From positions 186,001 through 250,000 of the forward strand of contig OX392532.1 of assembly GCA_947623455.1 (NCBI GenBank): a stretch of DNA of 64,000 nucleotides, in the 5' to 3' direction. This stretch comes from Mimachlamys varia (Eukaryota > Mollusca > Bivalvia > Pectinida > Pectinidae). The notes under the pieces are model-generated. The model did not search any database. It worked only from the letters and a program-made list of their open reading frames with translations, and had not been told where the DNA came from. The translations under genes and the position numbers were made by a program. Shown piece by piece: positions 35,301-64,000 of the stretch. How positions within the stretch are numbered: position 1 is the first letter of the stretch; each line of letters opens with the position of its first letter.

Positions 35301-36029
35301 TACTTACCCTTGACTCTTCCGTTATGCTTGCCATTGGTGCATTCTACTTTCACATTTGATGAAGACACGTTTTCCTATTGATATCGGCATGAACACCAAG
35401 TCCCTGGGGAGCTGTCAAACGTTCAATAAGTGGGATTAAGGTTTTTTGGTATTTTTTTTTGATAATTGTCAAGATAATTTTCCTGAATCATGTTTATTTC
35501 CTGATATCAAGCAAAGGAATTTTTCCCCATTCTGCTACGAGCACCGCATCTGTGTTTAAAGATTCGACGGTCCTAAATGTTAACTGACGAATTATTTGAG
35601 ACATATTATTTCTTATAAAAATCATGTATATTTCAGTCGTACACAAATCTCAACTAGGGTTCGACAGATCAACGTTAGATAGTACCGGGTGTTCGTTAAC
35701 TTGATTTAAATCAATCATGGAATTCCTCTGGAACAGAAACTACCTCCAGGAGGCCCCTCCGTATTTTTCTGATGATGTTTAATGTGTGTTGTTTTGTTGT
35801 GCATAACGGGAAGTTCATCAGGTTATGAAATAATTGTGCGTACAAAAACACTACAAACAAACATTAACTCAATTTAGGACATAAGAAGACATAAAAACTT
35901 CATACGTAGAAGCAGGATTGGTAACTAATGCAATTTCGGACACTAAGAAGACGAGTTCACTTTTAAAGCGAATTAGGCAAAGATTAATCCAACAATATCA
36001 CTACAGAAAACCATCGTTTAAAAATATCA
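32351..36029. other. 3.7 kb with no recognised gene
   Basis: AT-rich sequence with only short, unconvincing ORFs. A perfect direct duplication of about 31 bp ('aaactctaaggacattgtta' + 'acaaaatactc') lies at 34507-34576. I see no RNA gene or transposon signature. Confidence 0.4.
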
Positions 36030-36135
36030 GAATACTCAAGCGTGAACGAAACCATAATCAGAGCTAAAATCAAATAAACTAGGTATACAATATTAATAAA
36101 GGAAATACCATAGCAAAGTACAAGAGAATAGAGTA
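36030..36135 (-). mobile_element. Penelope-like terminal fragment abutting the 23-bp satellite
   Basis: 'gaatactcaagcgtgaacg', 'aatcaaataaactagg' and 'aaagtacaagagaata' match, in order, the minus-oriented terminal block at about 600-735 ('gaataccgaagcgtc', 'aaaatcgattaaactagg', 'aaaagtacaagagaata'). The match stops where the satellite begins. Confidence 0.65.
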
Positions 36136-39100
36136 AATACCACGTCCTTAACCAGGTAAATACCAGTCCTTTACCTAATACCACGTCCTTAACAAAGTAA
36201 ATACCACGTCCTTAACCAGGTAAATACCACGTCCTTAACAAAGTAAATACCACGTCCTTAACCAGGTAAATACCACGTACTTAACCAAGTAAATACCACG
36301 TCCTTAACCAAGTAAATACCACGTCATTAACCAAGTAAATACCACGTCCTTAGCCAAGTAAATACCACGTCCTTAACCAAGTAAATACCACGTACTTAAC
36401 CAAGTAAATACCACGTCCTTAACCAAGTAAATACCACGTCCTTAACCAAGTAAATACCACGTCCTTAACCAAGTAAATACCACGTCCTTAGCCAAGTAAA
36501 TACCACGTACTTAACCAAGTAAATACCACGTCCTTAACCAAGTAAATACCACGTCCTTAACCAAGTAAATACAACGTCCTTAACCAAGTAAATACCACGT
36601 CCTTAACCAAGTAAATACCACGTCCTTAACCAAGTAAATACCACGTCCTTAGCCAAGTAAATACCACGTCCTTAACCAGGTAAATACCACGTCATTAACC
36701 AAGTAAATACCACGTCCTTAACAAAGTAAATACCACGTCCTTAGCCAAGTAAATACCACGTCCTTAGCCAAGTAAATACCACGTCCTTAACCAAGTAAAC
36801 ACCACGTCTTTAACCAAGGCAATGCCACGTCCTTTACCAAGTAAATACTACGTCCTTAACCAAGCAAATACCACGTCTTTAACCAAGTAAATACCACGTC
36901 CTTAACCAAGTAAACACCACGTCTTTAACCAAGGCAATGCCACGTCCTTTACCAAGTAAATACCACGTCCTTAACCAAGTAAATACAACGTTCTTAACCA
37001 AGTAAACACCACGTCTTTAACCAAGGCAATGCCACGTCCTTTACTAAGTAAATACCACGTCCTTAACCAAGTAAATACCACGTCCTTAACCAGGTAAATA
37101 CCACGTCTTTAACCAAGTAAATACCACGTCCTTAACCAAGGCAATGCCACGTCCTTTACCAAGTAAATACCACGTCCTTAACCAAGTAAACACCACGTAC
37201 TTAACCAGGTAAATACCACGTCCTTAACCAAGTAAATACCACGTCCTTGACCAAGTAAACACCACGTCCTTAACCAAGGCAATACCACGTCCTTTACCAA
37301 GTAAATCCCACGTCCTTAACCAAGTAAATACCACGTCCTTAACCAGGTAAATACCACGTCCTTAACCAAGTAAATACCACGTCCTTAACCAGGTAAATAC
37401 CACGTCCTTAGCCAAGTAAATACCATGTCCTTTACCAAGGCAATGCCACGTCCTTTACCAAGTAAATACCACGTCCTTAACCAAGTAAATACCACGTCCT
37501 TAACCAAGTAAATACCACGTCCTTAACCAAGTAAATACCACGTCCTTAACCAGGTAAATACCACGTCCTTAGCCAAGGAAATACCACGTCCTTAACCAAG
37601 GCAATGCCACGTCCTTTACCAAGTAAATACCACGTCCTTAACCAAGTAAATACCACGTCCTTAACCAAGTAAATACAACGTCCTTAACCAAGGCAATGCC
37701 ACGTCCTTTACCAAGTAAATACAACGTCCTTAACCAAGTAAATACCACGTACTTAACCAAGTAAATACCACGTCCTTAACCAAGTAAATACAACGTCCTT
37801 AACCAAGGCAATGCCACGTCCTTTACCAAGTAAATACAACGTCCTTAACCAAGTAAATACCACGTACTTAACCAAGTAAATACCACGTCCTTAACCAAGT
37901 AAATACCACGTCCTTAACCAGGTAAATACCACGTCCTTAGCCAAGTAAATACCACGTCCTTAGCCAAGTAAATACCACGTCATTAACCAAGTAAATACCA
38001 CGTCCTTAACCAAGTAAATACCACGTCATTAACCAGGTAAATACCACGTCCTTAGCCAAGTAAATACCACGTCCTTAGCCAAGTAAATACCACGTCCTTA
38101 ACCAAGTAAATACCACGTCCTTAACCAGGTAAATACCACGTCCTTAGCCAAGTAAATACCACGTCCTTAGCCAAGTAAATACCACGTCATTAACCAAGTA
38201 AATACCACGTCCTTAACCAAGTAAATACCACGTCATTAACCAAGTAAATACCACGTCCTTAGCCAAGTAAATACCACGTCCTTAACCAAGTAAATACCAC
38301 GTCATTAACCAAGTAAATACCACGTCCTTAACCAGGTAAATACCACGTCCTTAACCAAGTAAATACAACGTCCTTAACCAAGTAAATACCACGTCCTTAG
38401 CCAGGTAAATACCACGTCCTTAACCAGGTAAATACCACGTCATTAACCAAGTAAATACCACGTCCTTAACCAAGTAAACACCACGTCTTTAACCAAGGCA
38501 ATGCCACGTCCTTTACCAAGTAAATACCACGTCCTTAACCAAGTAAATACAACGTTCTTAACCAAGTAAACACCACGTCTTTAACCAAGGCAATGCCACG
38601 TCCTTTACTAAGTAAATACCACGTCCTTAACCAAGTAAATACCACGTCCTTAACCAGGTAAATACCACGTCTTTAACCAAGTAAATACCACGTCCTTAAC
38701 CAAGGCAATGCCACGTCCTTTACCAAGTAAATACCACGTCCTTAACCAAGTAAACACCACGTACTTAACCAGGTAAATACCACGTCCTTAACCAAGTAAA
38801 TACCACGTCCTTGACCAAGTAAACACCACGTCCTTAACCAAGGCAATACCACGTCCTTTACCAAGTAAATCCCACGTCCTTAACCAAGTAAATACCACGT
38901 CCTTAACCAGGTAAATACCACGTCCTTAACCAAGTAAATACCACGTCCTTAACCAAGTAAATACCACGTCCTTAACCAGGTAAATACCACGTCCTTAACC
39001 AAGTAAATACCACGTCCTTAACCAAGTAAATACCACGTCCTTAGCCAAGTAAATACCATGTCCTTTACCAAGGCAATGCCACGTCCTTTACCAAGTAAAT

Positions 39101-40056
39101 ACCACGTCCTTAACCAAGTAAATACCACGTCCTTAACCAAGTAAATACCACGTCCTTAACCAAGTAAATACCACGTCCTTAACCAGGTAAATACCACGTC
39201 CTTAGCCAAGTAAATACCACGTCCTTAACCAAGGCAATGCCACGTCCTTTACCAAGTAAATACCACGTCCTTAACCAAGTAAATACCACGTCCTTAACCA
39301 AGTAAATACAACGTCCTTAACCAAGGCAATGCCACGTCCTTTACCAAGTAAATACAACGTCCTTAACCAAGTAAATACCACGTACTTAACCAAGTAAATA
39401 CCACGTCCTTAACCAAGTAAATACAACGTCCTTAACCAAGGCAATGCCACGTCCTTTACCAAGTAAATACAACGTCCTTAACCAAGTAAATACCACGTAC
39501 TTAACCAAGTAAATACCACGTCCTTAACCAAGTAAATACCACGTCCTTAACCAAGTAAATACCACGTCCTTAACCAAGTAAATACCACGTCCTTAGCCAA
39601 GTAAATACCACGTCCTTAACCAAGTAAATACCACGTCCTTAACCAGGTAAATACCACGTCCTTAACCAGGTAAATACCACGTACTTAACCAGGTAAATAC
39701 CACGTACTTAACCAAGTAAATACCACGTACTTAACCAAGTAAATACCACGTCCTTAACCAAGTAAATACCACGTCATTAACCAGGTAAATACCACGTCCT
39801 TAACCAAGTAAATACCACGTCCTTAACCAGGTAAATACCACGTCCTTAACCAAGTAAATACCACGTCCTTAACCAGGTAAATACCACGTCCTTAACCAGG
39901 TAAATACCACGTCCTTAACCAAGTAAATACAACGTCCTTAACCAAGTAAATACCACGTCCTTAGCCAGGTAAATACCACGTCCTTAACCAGGTAAATACC
40001 ACGTCATTAACCAAGTAAATACCACGTCATTAACCAAGTAAATACCACGTCATTAA
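36133..40056. repeat. 23-bp satellite array, ~170 copies
   Basis: Unit 'taaataccacgtccttaacc' + 'aag', 3.9 kb uninterrupted, with recurrent variants (ccagg for ccaag, cattaa for ccttaa, 'aaggcaatgccacg', 'aaacaccacgtcttt', 'acaacg'). The variant order 36.9-37.4 kb is repeated at 38.5-39.1 kb at a spacing of about 1564 bp, i.e. 68 units. It has no spacers and no coding capacity. Confidence 0.97.
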
Positions 40057-40140
40057 GATGCAAATATCATTTGACATTCACCATCCTTGTCAATACCAAG
40101 TCCTTAAGGTGAGAATATCATTTGACATTCACCATCCAAG
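40057..40140 (-). mobile_element. Penelope-like remnant on the right flank of the satellite
   Basis: 'ataccaagtccttaaggtga' plus 'gaat' and 'atcatttgacattcacc' resemble the element's 'catcaagtcctcgaaatgagaac' then 'gtcatcattgtcaaccac'. The segment is itself partly duplicated ('atatcatttgacattcacca' occurs twice). Diverged; the assignment is tentative. Confidence 0.4.
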
Positions 40141-42155
40141 TAAATAAAAAATTTAATGCAATTACTTGGTATATAAATGTCAGATACCTATCCAACCAGG
40201 GGAAATATTTATATTAAACATTTAACATATAATTATAGGTTTATATTTTATGGTGTTTCGTAATTATATTGTGTTCATAAGTATTTTGTTGTGCATATAA
40301 GTACTCTGTGATGTCAATCTCCTGCTTATTCTTTCAAGTTTAGATAATGTTTTATGTATCTACAGTACATGCATATATTTATGCAACTATGAACTCAAGA
40401 GAGTGTGGTTACTAATAAATCAATGAGATTGATTTTCATACAAAGCGTTATCATTGAACTAGCAAGCGTTTTCGCAGTTCAGCGTTATTAACGAAAACCA
40501 TTGCGTATTAAAAAGTGGTGCCCTTTGCATTCGACAATAACACGGTGAACGATTAACATTATCTTGTGTATCTAAATTTCCAATTGAACGGTAAGGCGTA
40601 TTTAAACTATGATGACTGACAGCAGAAAATGCTTTCTTAAGATACGGTGAACAACCTTAATGTGACATTGTGTAAATACGAACCTAGGTTCATGCTCCTC
40701 AGTACACTACCGGTATAAATAACCAGGTCGGTAATGTTTTTATTGGCCTCCACACATGACGGTTAGTAACAAAAAGAGCAGTAGCTATTTACGGCAAAGC
40801 CAGCAAGAACAGCACAACAACTTTCATATCACAAACTAGTACAGTCAGAAAGACATATCACATGTCAGTACACGATTGTCGTTTCTGACGACAATCACCT
40901 GCATTTTTTTCGCTTTAGAAAGACCTTTTAAAGACAAGTGTTGTAAGAATTTCATATATAAATACGTTCGTATCTAAACAATATTCGTATGTTTATTTGT
41001 ATATATTATTGTGTATATTAAGGCACAAAACCAAAAATTCGAAATTCCTTTCTTACCTTTGTTGTCTTGACGGAGAATAAAGAAACTATCTTTGAAGGTG
41101 TATCGAGAGAAGGGGCGCTGTTTACGATTCAAACATCTATTTTAAGCGCCATAGGGGCGTGTACCAACTATTGCATGTCTTTATGAGACTGTTCTCATGT
41201 CACAAAATCTTGAAAATATTTCCTTAAAGTACCCTACAAAATAATGTTGCACATATCAAACAACATTCAGGCAAACAGTTTGATGCATGTATATGCATTT
41301 ACATCACTAAACCCCTACAGCGATCATTTGTGTTTAGCAAATTACCATTTTTGCAACACATGTTTTGTCCTTTGTTGAAATAATTGATTGGCTTCTACAT
41401 GTGCCGTTATCTCTAATCACGGTTCTGAAGCCCCAAATGCCGTTACCACAAAAGCGAGTTTGAACCCAGGCCAATTTGTAACATAAACTCGTAGATAAAA
41501 CAACTTTGCCTGCTGATAGATTTCAAACTAATCGACTTGGTTCTGACAGAAACACAACAGCCCTTTACAAGACAAAGTTTACGATAATCAGAATTAATAG
41601 CCAATACCACACAGGTGAAGGCCAAATCGATCGTCGTAGTATACAACCGACGTTACGTCATAGTGTCACATATTTACGTGACAATTAACACTGTTCAACC
41701 TAAGTAACTTTTCTTTCTCCATTGATTTTCAAAGTGCAAGTGCATGCATGTACGGGAACGTTCACTACTTGACATGTTATTGACAGTAGGTCAATCTATA
41801 TAATACCACCTGAAGGTTTTTTTCCAGTTTAGTACAACATGCATTGTTTAATTTAACAAGCGGATTTCCTATCATCGATATCGCTTAACCTAATCGTTAA
41901 TTGGTTACAGATACATCGCACGTGCCTATTGCACGTCCTGATACACTTTTTAACAGTCTACAATGATCGCATTGTGCGTTTTTATATTACTTTCAGCTGT
42001 TATTCAACCAGAATTTGTGTAGTGTGATGCAGTTTTCTTTATTTTACTGTAAAAGGAGTAGCAAAAGGAACAAAATCTCCATGATGAAAACGTGGTACAA
42101 ATTTTTCAGAGTGTATCTGAAATAAACGTTGCAGATAAGTCGCAGCTCATACATA
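40141..42155. other. 2 kb with no recognised gene
   Basis: AT-rich sequence with no ORF of interest (41443-41688 ORFs overlap on both strands and look random). No repeat family identified. Confidence 0.4.
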
Positions 42156-42159
42156 GAAA

Positions 42160-42960
42160 AATTTAAAAAAAAAAAAAAAAAGAGGCCCATGGGCCGGAAC
42201 GTTCATCTGACAATGACAGAGAATGCATGGTATCGTTCGAATTAACTGTAATGTGGTTAATTGAGCTCAACCTAACGGATGAAACTAGAGAAGAATTTCA
42301 AATTATGCGTTGTCCTGGGAAACCATTATTGCGCAATCATGTCATTAAATGACCGCCGTGCACGTGGCTGCAATATTGAAAGTTACGACGAGGCCAAAGT
42401 ACAACAGCACTTTGTCGACTTCTTCCTCAACACATCACCAAGGTTCAGCTCTATGGCACTGGTAGTACTTGAGAAGTTTAAAATGAGATTTTTTCAAAAT
42501 GACGACCTAATTAGGTCAAGAGTATCTCTGGATCATTTCAGGCAATTATCTTTGGTTTTGGCTCAATATCAATGGTGGGCCAATCGTGCCACAAAATGGC
42601 AGCCGTGACTGCACTATCAAACTTTCGATAAGGCCAAAGAATAATAATATTTTTCAATTTACTTTCCTCAACATCCTCACCAAGTTTCAGCCAAATTGTA
42701 ATATGGCGGCCATCTTAGAATTTGGACCAGTCCGACAAAATAACAACATTTAGTCGGGAGTAATCTCGGATAATTTCCACTAAGTTTGAATTGAATCCCA
42801 CTGGTGGAGCTTGAGAGGTAGTTTGAAATGTGAAAAGTTAACGAACAACGGATAGCAAATCGGGAATGGTGGACGACGCACGATGGCTATAGGTAACCCT
42901 GGCCCTTCGGTTCAAATGACCTACTGTACCAAGCCAGACAGGGAAAAAAACACGAGAAAA
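42160..42960. repeat. Dispersed noncoding repeat starting poly-A/GGCCCATGGGCC
   Basis: A poly-A run, then the palindrome GGCCCATGGGCC, then phrases such as 'aaaatggcagccgtgactgc', 'aatatggcggccatcttaga' and 'gtggacgacgcacgatggct', ending 'taaccctggcccttcggttc'. I recognise this as a common molluscan repeat type. The 109-aa ORF at 42279-42608 lies inside it and is not a gene. It lies just beyond the proposed 3' end of the thioredoxin reductase transcript. Confidence 0.55.
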
Positions 42961-42979
42961 GAGCAACGGTAAATCATAA

Positions 42980-42985
42980 TTTAAT
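42980..42985 (-). promoter_or_regulatory. Candidate polyadenylation signal ATTAAA for thioredoxin reductase
   Basis: On the minus strand ATTAAA lies about 10 nt after the candidate SECIS hairpin, a plausible end for a 3' UTR of about 1.5 kb. Confidence 0.35.
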
Positions 42986-42993
42986 CATTCAAG

Positions 42994-43070
42994 GTCATCA
43001 TGATCAACATCAGGTCAGGTTCACTGCTTTCGGAGTTTTAAACCTAAACCTTCATAAACGTCATGTGACG
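42994..43070 (-). promoter_or_regulatory. Candidate SECIS element (form 2)
   Basis: Read on the minus strand: helix I, GTCACATGA paired with TCATG-A-TGAC (nine pairs, one bulged A). Next is a symmetric internal loop (CGTTT/GTTGA). The non-Watson-Crick quartet is ATGA (43052-43055) opposite TGAT (43009-43012). Helix II, GGTT(T)AGGTTT paired with GAACCTGACC, has ten pairs including G-U wobbles and one bulged T. The apical bulge is AAAA, and a small top stem CTCC/GCAG with one mismatch is closed by a GAAA loop. This is the full order expected of a eukaryotic SECIS, about 1.43 kb downstream of the in-frame TGA in the same transcript orientation. SECIS recruits SBP2 and eEFSec so that UGA is read as Sec. 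Folding was done by hand. Confidence 0.8.
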
Positions 43071-44496
43071 CGTGAATTCAAACACAAATAAAGCACAGCC
43101 TGTCCCTATGATGTCCCCCAAGGTATGTAACTAGACAAAAAACAGCGAGCACAACCATAAACTGGATATAAGTAGTATCATCTCAAATCTGTCACGCTTC
43201 TACTGCAGGCCCTCACACTCCACAAGTATAACACGAACTATCACCCATACGTTAAATAGTTGTCACACAGTTGTTGTAATAAGACTATTTCCCATACACG
43301 TTGACAACGTGACATTCGTCACAGCACTGTGCAGGTAAGAATGTGGACGCCTTCTCAAGATCAAGATGAGCAGAACAAGAGATATATAAGACACCTTGCT
43401 TTGATCTTATCTGGGACTTTAATTAATGTTGGCATGCAATGGGACTATAAGTAGCCGGCTGTCGCAAATTTAGATACTGACGATATCGTTTCCATCCGCG
43501 AGTTAAATGCATGATGTAGCATTAGCCTTTCTGTTAAAATGTATCTCAAAATACACCTAACGTGGCTGGTTTTGTTTGTTAAAATCCCATTCAAATTCCA
43601 CAAATAAATAACTGATATATATGTAAATTAGAAATAAAGTACTTATCAAATCGATTTTGCCATTATCCGTTTGTCAGAAAAACAATTTAGCAAATCAAAG
43701 TTTGTCACATTAAGACAATATCAAGTATACAAATAGTCGCAAGACATCACATTATAAACCTGCATTTAAAAACCATTATGTAGCCCACATGTCAGGTGCT
43801 GGAAAAATACCCTGTAGTTTACAAAGTGAGCGATATACACATGTTTATAACAATGTTCGTTGGGAGAACAATCGACTTGTGTTATAATTTTGTCCGTCAT
43901 ACATATATCTACAAACTCTGGAAATAACGACTGTAATGTACGTGTATGACAATGACTTAATAACAACGTCACTTCATATGACAGAGAAAGTAGAAACAAT
44001 GTGTGTCACAATAAATAACAATACGATATTTTGTGCAAGTTCAAGCAATAAACTTCATAATAAATCAACGAACCGGTAGCATAGCATTGACCTGTATGTA
44101 TAACAATTACATGATTGCAATGTATGTATACACAAATATATGTAAATCAAAAACTATTGAAAACAAAACCAATCTTCTCTACTGTGTAATAAAATGTATT
44201 TTGAAACAAGCATTTTATGATACATGTTTCAGTTAAATAAAAGGAGCATTAGAGGTGTATATATTGCATATCGGAAGCATTAAACAAGTCATTGGAGCGT
44301 CATTAAATAAACAGCTTAATCGTCGGCAAGAATAACAATGGATATTTTTCATCTTTATATATTTTTCAAATAATCTTTGGTGTCTCTTTCACATCTTCTC
44401 GTAATAATGCAGATCTCACCCTTACTTTGCATTCACACACAAACATACATCATTAGTTGCTCTTACATACACCTTAGGGGACATGCATAGGGATGC

Positions 44497-62310
<17,814 letters not shown>

Positions 62311-62316
62311 CAAGTT

Positions 62317-63155
62317 ATACCAGAGTGGTAAACTAAGTAATACCAGAGTGGTAAAACTAAGTAATACCAGAGTGGTAAAACTAAGTAATACCAGAGTGGT
62401 AAAACTAAGTAATACCAGAGTGGTAAAACTAAGTAATACCAGAGTGGTAAAACTTAGTAATACCAGAGTGGTAAAACTAAGTAATACCAGAGTGGTAAAC
62501 TAAGTAATACCAGAGTGGTACATTTAAGTAATACCAGAGTGGTAAAACTAAGTAATACCAGAGTGGTAAAACTAAGTAATACCAGAGTGGTAAAACTAAG
62601 TAATACCAGAGTGGTGAAACTAAGTAATACCAGAGTGGTAAAACTAAGTAATACCAGAGTGGTGAAACTAAGTAATACCAGAGTGGTAAAACTAAGTAAT
62701 ACCAGAGTGGTACATTTAAGTAATACCAGAGTGGTAAAACTTAGTAATACCAGAGTGGTAAAACTAAGTAATACCAGAGTGGTAAACTAAGTAATACCAG
62801 AGTGGTACATTTAAGTAATACCAGAGTGGTAAAACTAAGTAATACCAGAGTGGTAAAACTAAGTAATACCAGAGTGGTAAAACTAAGTAATACCAGAGTG
62901 GTAAACTAAGTAATACCAGAGTGGTAAAACTAAGTAATACCAGAGTGGTGAAACTAAGTAATACCAGAGTGGTAAAACTATGTAATACCAGAGTGGTAAA
63001 ACTAAGTAATACCAGAGTGGTAAAACTAAGTAATACCAGAGTGGTAAAACTAAGTAATACCAGAGTGGTACATTTAAGTAATACCAGAGTGGTAAAACTA
63101 AGTAATACCAGAGTGGTAAAACTAAGTAATACCAGAGTGGTAAAACTAAGCTATG
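62317..63155. repeat. 24-bp minisatellite, ~35 copies
   Basis: Unit 'gtaataccagagtggtaaaa' + 'ctaa', with 23-bp (one A fewer) and 'tacatttaa' variants. Because 24 is a multiple of three, open frames run on both strands (VVKLSNTR repeats on plus, VLPLWYYL repeats on minus). They are artefacts. Confidence 0.97.
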
Positions 63156-64000
63156 CCAGAGTATTCGCAATCCAAGGGTGTACAAAACGCAACTCTCCAG
63201 TGAAAAGGAGATGTTGACCATGATGATATTTCAAGACGACCGATATAATTACAAGAAGTAACGCAATTCAAATACCTGCAAAATGACGTTGATTTATTTA
63301 TTTGTTTATTTATTTTTATCTTCTTTATGTAATTTGACCGATACTCATATTGGAAATATGCTGATTAATTGGTTGGTTTTGCCACAGGGAAATGAGGATT
63401 AGTTGCAGCTTATTTTGGGTCTAAAGTAAGTGTGTGTGTGTGTGTGTGCGTGTAAGGGGGGGGGGGGGGGGGGTTCGGTAACGATTATAAATGACAGACA
63501 GGAGAGGTGGGGGAGAGTGGGGGGGGGGGGGCTTAATGAGACATTTTTATTTCGAAAATTGAACGTTACCTTTTCAAAAGTTAAAAATTACTCTTAGCAC
63601 CTCAGTTAGGGTCCAAAACTATCTGTAGCAAATTATCAGGTCCCTGTGGGTTTTACGACAATACAGGTAGCTCGGTAAAGTGAGTAGAAACGGTAAAGTA
63701 TGGAGTGAAGGAATAAAAAAGGGAGACACAGTAGAGAAATTAACGTCTATCCTTTGTATTAACAAATTGATAGTAGTGCTATTTGAATCTTATTCTTACA
63801 CTAGTCGCATAACAGCACTCCTGGGCTGGAAACGGAATATATTCCGTGGTAATACATATTGGAATTCCTTATCACAGATAAAATATAACAATATCCTCTT
63901 TGTCGACGTTACCATTCGAAATTTCTTTGTTCGAGCAAAACTGAAACGGGGCTGTTATGAAGAGCCAAAATATTATTGAAATGAGATAATATATATATAT
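63156..64000. other. Terminal segment with GT and poly-G tracts
   Basis: Contains (GT)n at about 63431-63447, G tracts of about 18 (63456) and 10 (63519), and no recognised gene. A 99-aa ORF (63680-63979) shows no family resemblance. Confidence 0.5.

Noticed and set aside
36133..40056. Possible CRISPR array (many near-identical 23-bp repeats)
   Set aside because: The repeats are directly contiguous with no unique spacers, and the context is a eukaryotic genome with introns.
42279..42608. 109-aa ORF as a gene
   Set aside because: It lies inside a recognised noncoding dispersed repeat, and its sequence has no protein-family character.
62515..63221. ORFs of 91-112 aa on both strands (VVKLSNTR / VLPLWYYL repeats)
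   Set aside because: They are translations of a 24-bp satellite, open because the unit length is a multiple of three.
63680..63979. 99-aa ORF near the right edge
   Set aside because: No family resemblance, repeats or splice support; length is within chance expectation for this window.

Overview
This looks like about 64 kb of AT-rich nuclear DNA from a marine invertebrate, most likely a bivalve mollusc. Genes are split by GT-AG introns with repeat-filled introns. The repeats are of molluscan type: a pearl-like element with a tandem core and an ACGG microsatellite, Penelope-like retroelement pieces, a mariner, LINE tails ending in TTA repeats, and tRNA-derived SINEs. The species assignment is inference.

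Region 1 (2.1-17.5 kb, + strand) is a tandem cluster of three small secreted-protein genes with identical architecture: an 18-codon signal-peptide exon, two cysteine-rich exons and a tiny last exon carrying the tenth cysteine. The cysteine pattern C-x5-C-x4-CC...C...C...CPC...C...C is that of the prokineticin/astakine family. All three splice models are open and in frame (115, 112 and 109 aa). Introns and spacers hold mariner, LINE, Penelope-like, SINE and MITE-like debris.

Region 2 (17.5-36 kb) holds a 647-aa single-pass membrane protein with a tyrosine-motif tail (22100-24043, - strand). Upstream of it are an EGF-like exon and a 42-nt candidate exon, then three large minisatellite arrays.

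Region 3 (36-40 kb) is a 3.9-kb satellite with a 23-bp unit that appears to have grown out of a Penelope-like terminus.

Region 4 (43-58.8 kb, - strand) is the 3' half of a selenocysteine thioredoxin reductase gene: eight exons that join into one open frame of 299 aa and end in Gly-Cys-Sec-Gly. A well-formed candidate SECIS hairpin lies about 1.4 kb downstream. Its 5' exons lie beyond the right edge.

The most unusual signal is that three minisatellites are built from splice junctions of real or likely exons. About 16 copies of the 3' part of a thioredoxin reductase exon plus its 5' splice site fill the following intron. Five copies of another exon's 3' splice site fill the preceding intron. 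About 26 copies of the end of the 42-nt candidate exon plus its donor fill a third intron. The genuine junction sits at one edge of each array.

The 58.8-64 kb end holds only repeats, including a 24-bp array and poly-G tracts.
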